Shown here in pieces: positions 1 to 8,700 of a stretch of DNA of 11,362 bases. Both the position numbers and the translations under genes were made by a program. The stretch spans positions 1 through 11,362 of the forward strand of contig JAHJFH010000027.1 of assembly GCA_018824925.1 (NCBI GenBank), read 5' to 3'. The notes beneath the pieces are model-generated. The model had not been told where the DNA came from and did no database searches. It saw only the letters and a program-made list of their open reading frames with translations. Positions within the stretch are counted from its first letter, which is position 1, and every line of letters starts with the position of its first letter. The DNA comes from Thermoplasmatota archaeon (GTDB lineage Archaea > Thermoplasmatota > E2 > DHVEG-1).

Positions 1-1839
1 CAGACTAACAGTGCTACTCAGTTACCCCGACCACAATCTTCTGCACCCCCCGAAAAACCACAATTCTATAACAATCTCAGAAAAAAGACACAAACCACCA
101 CCCAACAACAAACAAACATCCCCCCTCAACTAGAATCACAACCAAAAAAAGGTTTTAAGAAAATCTTTCATAAACATAAAACCAGCACTCAAACATACAC
201 GCCCCCCGAAATGATACCCCAAAAAGAAACCAGTGTAAAAACAATACCAACCACTGCTTTTCAAGAATTAAGTAGCATACCGATCAATCCAAAACGCGCT
301 GGAATAAATGATATCGGTCAACTAAAAACTCTAATAATCCAAGACCTTGGCTATTCCGATGGAACCTGGGATGAACTAGATTTTTATCCATTATTAGAAC
401 CGTTTGCCTATGTTGAAATAATCAGAGAGAAAAAAACCCTCGACAAACGATATATTGTAATCGAAGTAGAACTCACTAACAAAGAACTAGAACTTCTTAA
501 ATTCATTAGAGAATCACTCAACAGTATCAATGTTGATGCCAAAGAACTTGAAACAAAAGGAGATCGAGAATACCTTAAAGACCAGGTAGAACAAATCATC
601 CAGGACTATTCGCTCAACCTCAATGAACAAACCAAAAAGAAACTTGTTTTCTACATAGAAAAACAATATCTCGGCCTTGAAAAACTCGAAGTGCTCATGC
701 GAGATCCCAATATCGAGGACATCTCCTGCGATGGATCAAATGTACCACTTTTCCTTTACCATCGACGATATGGCTCACTACGAAGCAACGTTGTCTTTCC
801 AAATGAAGAAGAACTAGCCTCATTTGTCATAAAACTAGCACAAAAATGTGGTAAACACATCTCCATAGCTGAACCAATGCTTGACGCCACCATGCCAGAT
901 GGATCACGAATACAAATGACTCTAAGCACCGAAATCACGACAAAAGGATCCACCTTCACTATCAGAAAATTCATGGAAGACCCCTTCTCACCACCAGATC
1001 TCATAGAATTCAACACCATGTCCTCTGAAATGGTCGCCTATATGTGGTTGGCAGTCGAAAACGGAGTCAATGCACTCATCGCTGGTGGCACTGCGGCTGG
1101 TAAAACATCAGCACTCAACGCAATTTCACTATTTATCCCTCGTGAATCCAAAATTGTTTCTATTGAAGAAACCCGAGAAATTAACCTCCCCCACCCCAAC
1201 TGGATCCCCGGTGTCGCTCGATCCGGATTCGGAGAGGTTGTTGGCGATAAAATCATGGGAGAAATCGATCTCTACGACCTTATGAAAGCCGCACTTCGAC
1301 AACGACCAGAATATATACTCGTCGGAGAAATACGAGGACGTGAAGCCTATGTGTTATTCCAAGCAATGGCAACTGGACATACCACCTATTCAACCGTCCA
1401 TGCAGACTCTGCGCAATCCCTCATACATCGACTTGAAGGAAAACCCATCAACATACCCCGAATTATGCTACAATCACTCGACATTGTCTGTATACATGTT
1501 ATATCTCGAGTGAAAAATAAACGAGCCCGCCGCTGCAAACAAATAATCGAAATCATCGACATCGACCCCACAACTAAAGAAATTCTCACAAACGAGGTAT
1601 TCCGTTGGGACCCCGTCGAAGACAAATTTGTCTACTCTGGAAAAAGTTATATTCTTGAACGTATCCGCGCAGAAAAAGATCTCAGTCGTGATGAGATGAC
1701 TCAAGAACTCCACAATCGCGCACATGTATTACAATGGATGAATGAAAACAATATCCGAGAATTCAAAAAAGTCGCGGTTCTCATTGCACAATACGTCGAC
1801 AATCCCAAAGAGACCTTGAAAAAATTACAGGCTGAATAA
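1..1839 (+). CDS. Archaeal type IV pilus/secretion ATPase (FlaI/TadA/GspE family), 5' end outside the window
   Basis: Cytoplasmic hexameric ATPase expected to drive pilin assembly through the FlaJ-like platform encoded downstream. The frame is open from base 1; the first ATG (211) has no ribosome binding site, so the true start is probably upstream and at least 612 residues are coded. Counting from base 1, residues 1-70 are a low-complexity Q/T/P-rich linker with a basic patch (KKGFKKIFHKHK). An archaeal N-domain follows (ELDFYPLLEPFAYV), then the catalytic core: Walker A GGTAAGKT (362-369), Asp box IVSIEETRE (385-393), Walker B VGEIRG with Glu 443, and His box TGHTTYSTVH (458-467). All key residues are present, so it should be active. 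It is paralogous to the ATPase ending at 3810, but its synonymous positions are noticeably C-rich. The zinc-ribbon gene begins 4 bases after its stop. Family call is firm; whether it serves a pilus, archaellum-like or secretion system is inferred. Confidence 0.93.
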   Translation, partial: QTNSATQLPRPQSSAPPEKPQFYNNLRKKTQTTTQQQTNIPPQLESQPKKGFKKIFHKHKTSTQTYTPPEMIPQKETSVKTIPTTAFQELSSIPINPKRAGINDIGQLKTLIIQDLGYSDGTWDELDFYPLLEPFAYVEIIREKKTLDKRYIVIEVELTNKELELLKFIRESLNSINVDAKELETKGDREYLKDQVEQIIQDYSLNLNEQTKKKLVFYIEKQYLGLEKLEVLMRDPNIEDISCDGSNVPLFLYHRRYGSLRSNVVFPNEEELASFVIKLAQKCGKHISIAEPMLDATMPDGSRIQMTLSTEITTKGSTFTIRKFMEDPFSPPDLIEFNTMSSEMVAYMWLAVENGVNALIAGGTAAGKTSALNAISLFIPRESKIVSIEETREINLPHPNWIPGVARSGFGEVVGDKIMGEIDLYDLMKAALRQRPEYILVGEIRGREAYVLFQAMATGHTTYSTVHADSAQSLIHRLEGKPINIPRIMLQSLDIVCIHVISRVKNKRARRCKQIIEIIDIDPTTKEILTNEVFRWDPVEDKFVYSGKSYILERIRAEKDLSRDEMTQELHNRAHVLQWMNENNIREFKKVAVLIAQYVDNPKETLKKLQAE

Positions 1840-1842
1840 TCA

Positions 1843-2184
1843 ATGAAAAAAATCGCGATCTGCCCCCAATGTCATACAAAAAAAACCATTGAGGGTGATC
1901 CAGAGCAAAAAATCATAATACAATGTGATACATGCGGAAAAAAAGGGATAGTTGTATTCCGCGAAACACCACAATCATTACCAGCGAAACCAAAACCAAA
2001 AAAAATTGAAGAAAAAACTCCTAAAAAGAATGCTCCCCAAAAAACGGTGGACCTTCCAAAACCTAAAATCAAAGAAAAATCACAAGAACAAGTATCAAGT
2101 ACCATTCAAGAAAAAAAACCGGAACCAACGAAAAAAGATGCAACACCTAAAAAAAATGATAATACTGTTACTAATAAACCATAA
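1843..2184 (+). CDS. Small zinc-ribbon protein with Lys/Pro-rich tail, possibly the severed N-terminus of the next ATPase
   Basis: 113 residues. Residues 1-40 form a zinc ribbon with two knuckles, CPQC (Cys 7 and 10) and CDTC (Cys 28 and 31), separated by a short beta hairpin. Residues 42-113 are a disordered-looking linker of K, P, E, Q and T. The ATG lies 4 bases after the upstream ATPase stop, in the same frame; only a weak AGG-type site precedes it. The TAA at 2182 is followed in the same frame by an uninterrupted reading frame for a FlaI-type ATPase. Zinc ribbon plus flexible linker looks like an N-terminal accessory module of that ATPase, and the upstream ATPase also has a long linker in front of its N-domain. 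It may be translated alone as a partner protein, or be half of a gene split by a nonsense change. No enzymatic function is evident. Confidence 0.7.
   Translation: MKKIAICPQCHTKKTIEGDPEQKIIIQCDTCGKKGIVVFRETPQSLPAKPKPKKIEEKTPKKNAPQKTVDLPKPKIKEKSQEQVSSTIQEKKPEPTKKDATPKKNDNTVTNKP
2182..2184 (+). other. In-frame TAA between zinc-ribbon ORF and ATPase
   Basis: This single ochre codon is the only stop in the frame between the ATG at 1843 and the TAA at 3808. The codons after it (2185 onward) encode ATPase N-domain sequence with no ATG, GTG or TTG in frame until 2371. It could be a nonsense mutation, an assembly or sequencing error, or a readthrough point. Pyrrolysine insertion does not apply because that uses TAG. 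Confidence 0.75.
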
Positions 2185-2370
2185 TCAAACAACCTACAAA
2201 ATCTTGAGGAACTAGATTTTTATCCTGTAAATGAGCCATTTGCGTATATTAAGATCCTTAGAGATAAAATCAACCTTGATAAATATTATAAATTAATTGA
2301 ACCACAACTCATCGAATCAGAGAAAAAAACCCTCGAGTTAATAGAGAATACCCTTATTAAAACATTAAAT
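2185..2370 (+). pseudogene. ATPase N-domain coding segment lacking its own start codon
   Basis: Translation in the frame of the downstream ATPase gives LEELDFYPVNEPFAYIKI from 2206 onward, followed by a YYKLIEPQLIESE segment. It aligns directly with WDELDFYPLLEPFAYVEI and the sequence after it in the upstream paralogue. The segment is therefore conserved protein-coding sequence, yet it has no ATG, GTG or TTG in frame. A GAGGA motif at 2206-2210 resembles a ribosome binding site, but no in-frame start follows at a suitable distance. Either it is read as part of a longer protein through 2182, or it has become untranslated and the ATPase starts truncated at 2371. Confidence 0.65.
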
Positions 2371-3810
2371 ATGCATCTTAGCGATATTAATCCAATATCG
2401 ATCGATAATTTCCTTATGGCAAATATTTCAAAAATTCTAAAAAATTATGAAAAAATTACGGATAAGGTTCTAATAAATAAATTTCTATATTATATAAAAC
2501 GCGATTTTATTGGTTATGGAAAAATTGATCCCTTGATGCGTGATCCTAATATCGAAGATATTTCTTGTGATGGATCAGGAGTACCGATTTTTTTATATCA
2601 TAGAATCTATGGTTCTTTGAAAAGTAATGTTGTATATGCAAATGAGGATGAACTCTCAGCCTTTGTAGTACGATTAGCGCAAAAATGTGGTAAACACATC
2701 TCAATAGCTGAGCCGATGCTTGATGCTACCATGCCTGATGGTTCACGTATTCAAATGACCTTAAGTAAGACTGTTACTGCGAAAGGATCAACATTTACTA
2801 TTCGAAAGTTTCGTGCAGATCCTATTACCGCTACTGATCTTATCAACTATAATACTATGTCCGCTGAGATGGTCACCTTCATGTGGATGGCCGTTGAAAA
2901 TGGTATCAACGCACTTATAGCTGGTGGTACCGCTTCTGGTAAAACGTCTGCCCTTAATGCGTTAGCGCTTTTTATTCCTCGTGAATCTAAGATTGTTTCT
3001 ATTGAAGAAACCCGTGAAATAAACCTTCCTCATCCTAACTGGATCCCTGGTGTCTCTCGATCTGGATTGGGGGAAGTCGTTAATGAGAAAATGATTGGGG
3101 AAATTGGTTTATTTGATCTAATGAAGGCCGCACTTCGTCAACGTCCGGAATATATTCTTGTTGGCGAGATTAGAGGTCAGGAAGCGTATGTGTTATTTCA
3201 GGCTATGGCCACTGGACATACAACGTACTCAACGGTTCATGCGGATTCGCCCAAGTCTTTGATTCATCGTCTTGAAGGAAAACCAATAAACATACCGCGT
3301 ATGATGTTGCAATCATTAGATATTATTTTAATACAATCTAGTGTTCATATGAATGGAAAAAATGTGCGTCGTACTCGTCAGATTGTTGAAATTATTGACA
3401 TTGATCCAATTTCAAAAGAGATTTTGACTAATGAGGTTTTTCATTGGGATCCTGTTACAGATAAACATCATTATTCTGGGAAAAGTTATGTGTTGGAAAG
3501 GATTCGTTCGCAATTTGATATGTCAAAGGAGGATCTTTCTCAGGAATTTAAACGAAGGATTCGTATTTTAAATTGGTTGCATAAAAAAAATATTCGTGTT
3601 TTCAATGATGTTGCGACTGTTATTTCTTCGTATGTTGAGAATCCACAGGTTTTGATGAAACAAATTGATGAGGATGAAAAAATGGATTCTATGGATCCCA
3701 AAAAGTCTGTGGTTAATGAGACTATAGATGATTTGGATATTATAAAGGATGATAAATTACCCATAAAAATTTTGATAAAAAAAGGTAAAAAGAAATTGTG
3801 GAAGCGATAA
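2371..3810 (+). CDS. Second archaeal type IV pilus/secretion ATPase (FlaI/TadA/GspE family), N-terminus disrupted
   Basis: From the first usable ATG the product is 479 residues, but homology with the paralogue begins about 55 codons earlier, so this start probably removes part of the N-domain. The ATG also lacks a clear ribosome binding site. Numbered from that ATG: Walker A GGTASGKT (185-192), Asp box IVSIEETRE (208-216), Walker B VGEIRG with Glu 266, and His box TGHTTYSTVH (281-290). By eye it matches the upstream ATPase over most of the catalytic core, with long identical blocks, and less well in the last 100 residues. It has an extra charged C-terminal tail (about 435-479) ending in a Lys-rich stretch. 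Synonymous codons favour T and G, unlike its twin. The FlaJ-like gene follows 2 bases after the stop, so this copy is the natural partner of that platform. The ATPase core is intact; whether the protein is functional depends on how its N-terminus is made. Confidence 0.88.
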   Translation: MHLSDINPISIDNFLMANISKILKNYEKITDKVLINKFLYYIKRDFIGYGKIDPLMRDPNIEDISCDGSGVPIFLYHRIYGSLKSNVVYANEDELSAFVVRLAQKCGKHISIAEPMLDATMPDGSRIQMTLSKTVTAKGSTFTIRKFRADPITATDLINYNTMSAEMVTFMWMAVENGINALIAGGTASGKTSALNALALFIPRESKIVSIEETREINLPHPNWIPGVSRSGLGEVVNEKMIGEIGLFDLMKAALRQRPEYILVGEIRGQEAYVLFQAMATGHTTYSTVHADSPKSLIHRLEGKPINIPRMMLQSLDIILIQSSVHMNGKNVRRTRQIVEIIDIDPISKEILTNEVFHWDPVTDKHHYSGKSYVLERIRSQFDMSKEDLSQEFKRRIRILNWLHKKNIRVFNDVATVISSYVENPQVLMKQIDEDEKMDSMDPKKSVVNETIDDLDIIKDDKLPIKILIKKGKKKLWKR

Positions 3811-3812
3811 AC

Positions 3813-4688
3813 ATGCCATTGAATAAATATCAGAAAATGAGTTATAGATGGTTTGGGCAGTTCTCAGAACCACGGGTAAGTGAAAAATTAAAGCATAATC
3901 TTGAAGCCGCTCATATTAATATTCGTGGAGGAGCATATTTGTCATTTGTGTTTCTGACTGCGTTATTAGGTTCTGTGGTTTCGTTCATAGTGATGGCGAT
4001 GTTTGGGTTGGTGATATTACCACTTGCTGGAGTTTCTATAAATGAAGTTGTTATTCTCATGGTTATCTTTATCCCGGTTTTAGTTGGTGGTGGGACCTAT
4101 TTTGTTGGATTGACTTTACCTTCGAGCAAAGCAAAGGCACGAGGTAAGCGTATTAATTCTAATTTAGCCTATGCACTTAATTTTATTTCTGCGATGTCAT
4201 CAGCAGGGGTTACCCCAACGGAGATATTTAAAAGTCTTTCAAAACAAGATATATATGGAGAAATAAAAGAGGAGGCATCATGGATTTATCGTGATGTCGC
4301 TCTCTTAGGTACAGATATCTTAAACGCGATTAAAGCCAATATTGAGCGTACACCCTCCCAGAAATTCAAGGAGTTCTCTCAGGGGATGATTGTAACCGTG
4401 TCATCGGGTGGTTCATTAAAATCGTACTTTATGTCCAAAGCAAGTCAATATCTTTGGGAGAACCGTCAAGCTCAAAAGCAGTTACTGGAAAGTCTGGGTA
4501 TTATGGCTGAAAGCTATGTTACAGCTGCTGTCGCGGGGATATTACTGCTATTGATTGTTATTCCATTGATGATGATTATTAGTGGTGATTTTAATGCAAC
4601 GTTTCTCTATGTTTTGATTTTCATGGTTGTTCCCCTTATTCATGCTGGTTTTGCTGTGGTTATTAAATCTATGTCACAGGGGGTGTAA
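3813..4688 (+). CDS. Type II secretion F domain (FlaJ/TadB-C-like) membrane platform protein, first of pair
   Basis: 291-residue inner-platform protein that would sit in the cytoplasmic membrane, bind the assembly ATPase and feed pilins into the growing filament. Predicted membrane segments lie at about 41-72, 79-100, 236-257 and 263-285. The cytoplasmic helical T2SSF domain occupies about 118-225 and includes ALNFISAMSSAGVTPTE and the later SSGGSL motif typical of this fold. I chose the ATG at 3813, 2 bases after the ATPase stop; a GTG at 3798 in the same frame would add five residues and overlap the ATPase gene. A GGAAG (3800-3804 region) lies at suitable distance from the ATG. In archaellum systems FlaJ is a single protein of roughly 550 residues; here the two halves are separate genes. 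Confidence 0.88.
   Translation: MPLNKYQKMSYRWFGQFSEPRVSEKLKHNLEAAHINIRGGAYLSFVFLTALLGSVVSFIVMAMFGLVILPLAGVSINEVVILMVIFIPVLVGGGTYFVGLTLPSSKAKARGKRINSNLAYALNFISAMSSAGVTPTEIFKSLSKQDIYGEIKEEASWIYRDVALLGTDILNAIKANIERTPSQKFKEFSQGMIVTVSSGGSLKSYFMSKASQYLWENRQAQKQLLESLGIMAESYVTAAVAGILLLLIVIPLMMIISGDFNATFLYVLIFMVVPLIHAGFAVVIKSMSQGV
4679..4685 (+). promoter_or_regulatory. Ribosome binding site for the second platform gene
   Basis: GGGGGTG sits six bases before the TTG at 4692 and is the main reason for accepting this non-ATG start. It overlaps the last codons of the preceding gene, consistent with translational coupling. Confidence 0.5.
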
Positions 4689-4691
4689 GCC

Positions 4692-5597
4692 TTGGTGGAA
4701 CATGAAGAATCTCATGAAGAACAACAATTTGGATATTTTAAAAAGATGATACTTACTGGGCAGATCAATAGACTTATTGTTATTGTCACAACTATTGTGG
4801 CTGTTACCATCTTTCTGGTGATGGCAATGTTATCATTACTGGGTATTTTCCAGAATTTTGGTACCCCAACTGATTATTTTGTACTGGCCTTACTTTCGGG
4901 TACGGGGATTTTTGGAATGTATGAATACATGAATGTCCGTCGTATCTATAAAATTGATTTAGTTTTTCCTGATTTTGTGCGTGATTTAGCTGAATCACGT
5001 CGAGCGGGAATGACATTTACGAAAGCTATTATGTTTGCTGCACGTGGTAATTATGGGGTTTTAACTGAAGAGATTCGGAAAATATCGCAACAGGTTTCTT
5101 GGGGTAGTAGTGTTACAGATGCGTTGAAGGATTTTGCAAAACGGGTAAATACAAAATCAATTCGCCGTACGATTTCATTGATTATTGAAGCAAGTAAAAG
5201 TGGTGGAAATGTTGCTGAAGTTCTTGATATTGCCTCAAAAGATGCTCGTGAAATTAAAATGCTTGAAGCAGAACGAAAAGCGAATATGTCCTCATATGTA
5301 GTTGTTATTTATGTGGGTATGTTCGTGTTTCTTGCCATTATCATGATCTTAAATCTGAGTTTTATACCAGCGATGACTGGTTCAGGATCACAGGGAATGG
5401 CTGGTATTATGGGTGGTGGAAGTGTGAATGCTCGTGAGGTTACGGTTGTATTTTACTTTGCCACACTCATTCAGGGATTTGGCTCGGGGTTGGTTGCTGG
5501 TGTCTTTGAGGATGGGAATATATCTTCCAGTGTCAAACATGTTTTTGTTATGGTTCTTATTGGATGGCTTGCGTTTAAGTTAATGATGGGAATGTAA
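4692..5597 (+). CDS. Type II secretion F domain (FlaJ/TadC-like) membrane platform protein, second of pair
   Basis: 301 residues. An acidic, Glu/His-rich N-terminus precedes membrane segments at about 28-50 and 62-80. A T2SSF domain follows at about 92-200, starting FPDFVRDLAESRRAGMT and containing the family motif ASKSGGNVAEVLD, then membrane segments at about 202-226, 252-270 and 281-298. A Gly/Met/Ser-rich loop at about 228-245 separates the last segments. Start is TTG 4692, with GTG 4695 as alternative; a G-rich site (4679-4685) lies about 6-8 bases upstream. It begins 3 bases after the preceding stop, so the two genes are almost surely cotranscribed and their products probably form a heteromeric platform. 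It is the counterpart of the C-terminal half of FlaJ. Confidence 0.88.
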   Translation: MVEHEESHEEQQFGYFKKMILTGQINRLIVIVTTIVAVTIFLVMAMLSLLGIFQNFGTPTDYFVLALLSGTGIFGMYEYMNVRRIYKIDLVFPDFVRDLAESRRAGMTFTKAIMFAARGNYGVLTEEIRKISQQVSWGSSVTDALKDFAKRVNTKSIRRTISLIIEASKSGGNVAEVLDIASKDAREIKMLEAERKANMSSYVVVIYVGMFVFLAIIMILNLSFIPAMTGSGSQGMAGIMGGGSVNAREVTVVFYFATLIQGFGSGLVAGVFEDGNISSSVKHVFVMVLIGWLAFKLMMGM

Positions 5598-5599
5598 AC

Positions 5600-5755
5600 A
5601 TGGGATTATATAAAGGGAATAATAAACAATATTTCCGAAATTTTGAATTTAGATCTAAAAAGAAAAAGTATCATTTTGTGATTTTTACTACATATGTATA
5701 TAAAGTATTATTGGGAAAGTATAACAGTATGTGGAGTGGGGATGTATGCGAATGA
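5600..5755 (+). CDS. Doubtful 51-residue basic ORF
   Basis: The ATG begins 2 bases after the platform gene's stop and the frame runs 51 codons to a TGA at 5753. The product is rich in Lys, Tyr and Phe (RSKKKKYHFVIF) and has no recognisable domain. The spacing resembles the tight operon packing upstream. Against it, the ORF contains a TATA-like box for the next gene and overlaps that gene's start, and no good ribosome binding site precedes it. It may be only an untranslated leader. Confidence 0.25.
   Translation: MGLYKGNNKQYFRNFEFRSKKKKYHFVIFTTYVYKVLLGKYNSMWSGDVCE
5697..5704 (+). promoter_or_regulatory. Archaeal TATA box for the giant pilin gene
   Basis: TATATAAA within an A/T-rich stretch. 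An archaeal start site about 25 bases downstream would fall near 5725-5732, leaving a short leader containing the ribosome binding site before the ATG at 5746. This would give the surface-protein genes their own promoter, separate from the ATPase/platform operon. No clear BRE was recognised. Confidence 0.45.
5733..5741 (+). promoter_or_regulatory. Ribosome binding site for the giant pilin
   Basis: GGAGTGGGG lies 4 to 9 bases before the ATG at 5746. This favours 5746 over the GTG at 5731, which would place the site inside the coding region. An ATG at 5752 is also possible. Confidence 0.5.
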
Positions 5756-8700
5756 AACTATTCTCTGAATCAAAAGGTGTTTCTGAAATTGTTGGAACCA
5801 TCATGCTACTCATTATGGCAATTGCATTGTTTACCACCGTTTATGTATTTATTATGAATGAAGCACTTACTCCTCCAGAGCGATCACCAGTTACTAGTAT
5901 TATAGGTACAACAGAAGGAACTAATAATATTATTTTGGAGAATCGTGGTGGAGAAGATCTTTCTTCTGATACAATTATATTGCTGAATGTTGCAGGGCAT
6001 ATGTTCAATATGACGGTTGCTGATTTTTCTGGATGGGATACGAATGGAGATGGCAAGTGGAATATCGGTGAAAAAATTGTGTATTCGAGTGCGAATATCT
6101 ATGGATTGCAGGTTGAAGCAATCGTGGTTGATCCCTATACAAACTCAATTGTGATGCGTGGGGTACTTCAGGAAGGAGGTATTATTGAATATCCCTATAT
6201 TGTCACCCTTCAAGCTGATTCTATCGAAAGTAATACAGCACGTTTATGGCTTCAATATAATTTTCGAGCAAATTATTCAGGAAATGTTCGTTTTCAATAT
6301 CGTACACAAACTGGAAGTTGGATGAATACATCATGGTCTGCTTTAACAAATGGTGAGGGTAATAAAAATTTTGTTATAACTGGTTTAATTCCTGATAAGA
6401 AATATTGGTATAAAGCTCAATTGAAGTATGATACCACTATTTTGGAGGATGTACAAAAAACGTTCAACACTCTTGGTGTTATTGTTGGGTGGTGGCGATT
6501 TGATTCAGGAGTTGGTACCGTTGCTTTTGATTATTCAGGACGTAACAACGATGGTATATTATACAATGGGCCTGGTTGGACCACCGCGGTTAACAATACG
6601 GGTCTTTCCTTTGATGGTATTGATGATTATGTGTATGTAAGTGATCATTCAAGCCTTGATTTGTCTGAAGCTGTGACGATCGAAGCATGGGTTGATACCT
6701 TAGAGCATAGTCAAGGTCAAATAGCAGATATTCAAAGTATTATTGATACGTCATCGTTTGCGAGTTTCAGTTGTTCGTATCCAAATTTCATTCATGTCAC
6801 GGGAGACATCTATGCAGTTGTATTTAGTGGTGATTCTGCTCATGGATTAATCAACACCCTTCATATAGATAATGCAGGAAATATCAAACCAACGATAATT
6901 GATAGCTTTGACTTTTATGGAGCGGAATGTTACTGGCCAAATATCACACAGGTGAGTGCAGGTATCTTTGCTATTGCATTCCAAGGACCTGGTAACGATG
7001 GATATGTACGAACTATTCAAATAGGAAATGATGGAATAGTAAATCGAACAATAATCGATACATTAGAATTTGATACAGATCAGGGTGTTGAACCATTTAT
7101 CACTCATATTGCCAATGATGTCTATGCTATTGCATATACTGGAACAAGTAATGATGGATATCTCGCTACCATCACTATACATCCAGATGGTTTTATTGAC
7201 AATTCTGTTATTGACAAAAAAGCGTTTGATCATACCATCGAGGTAAATGCTATGGGGGAATCACGGGAATTTGATATGATACATATCGATGGCTCTAAAT
7301 ATGCTATTATTTTTAGAAATCGTGATTCAGATGGTGAAATACGGACCATAAAAATATCAGGAACCGGTACAATTGATAGCACGGTGTATTCAGATGGATG
7401 CTATGAGTATAAATATACATTTGATGTCTTTGATGGATGGCGACCAGATATAATCCATATTTCTGGAGAAAAATATGGGATTGTCTATAAAGGATTTGAA
7501 AATGCCGGATCCGTACGAACTATTAAAATAAAAAACGATGCTAAGATTGAAAGCATTATTGATTGGTTTAAATTTGATAAAACCTACGGGAACAATTGTT
7601 ATATTCGAAAACTTAGTGGAAATTGGTACGTAACCGCTTATACTAGTAGCGCTGGTGTAGGAATATATCCTGGGAAACTACAAACATTTCAACTCCTCCC
7701 CGATGGTACTATCGATGAAACCGGAAATGATACCTACACATTTGAAACCACATATTGTTCCATACCAAATATCCTCCATGTATTCGGTGATATTTATGCA
7801 ATTTCCTATACTGGGAAAGATGGGGATGGTGTTGTAAAAACTGTTCGAATATCTGCAACCGGAAATATAGATACGATAATCGATGCTCAGGAAATCGGTA
7901 TTTTTGATTGCGAACACCCCATGCTCGTACAAGCAAAAAATAACATTTATGCGATGGTGTTTCAAGGTTTTGATGGTGATGGATATATTAGAACCTTTGA
8001 AATAAAAACCAATGGTGATATAAACAATACAATTATAGATTCCTGGGAATTTGATCAACTCTGGAGTCACGAACCACAAATACTGAAAATCGCAGATGAT
8101 GTTTTTCTGATCATTTCTCCTGGTGATAGCTGGCATGGTTATGCACGGACCTTACGAATCAATGAAACAGGATTTATCTTTCCTATCGATGAATATGAAT
8201 TTGAATCAATACGGTGCGTTCGCCCCTCAATAGTACATGTTGCCAATGATGTTTACGCAATTGCCTACCGAGGACAAGATGAGGATGGTTATGTTGCAAC
8301 TATAGAGGTAGCAAGTGATGGTTCGATAACACCGATGGTAATTAGCATTCTTGAGTTCTGGGGAGCTGATATTTATTTCCCAGAAATCGCTCATGTATAT
8401 GGAGATTATTATGTGATTAGTTTCACCCAAGTTGGTACCAATGATGGATATATACGAACGATAAAAATTGCTAGTGATGGAACAATCGGTGGAGTCGTTG
8501 CAACATCAGAATATGATGCGGTTATGGGTTATCGTGGAAAAATACTCCATGTCAATGGAACCATTTTTGCCTTATTTTATGAAGGAAATGGTCAAGATGG
8601 GTATATTCGAACCGTACAAATACAAAATGATGGAACCATCACAAGTGATTGGCATGCCGATGGCTCATACTATATCGATACATTAACCTATGATACCTCT

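Noticed and set aside
2182..2184. Pyrrolysine or selenocysteine recoding of the in-frame stop
   Set aside because: The codon is TAA; pyrrolysine uses TAG and selenocysteine uses TGA. No recoding hairpin was seen nearby.
1952..2215. Lys-rich plus-strand ORF overlapping the zinc-ribbon tail
   Set aside because: It is a frame-shifted reading of the A-rich linker and has no start signal or domain.
7678..8136. 152-codon minus-strand ORF inside the pilin-adhesin
   Set aside because: It is the antisense shadow of the repeat region; the plus-strand frame shows clear LamG and propeller repeats and the minus product has no recognisable domain.
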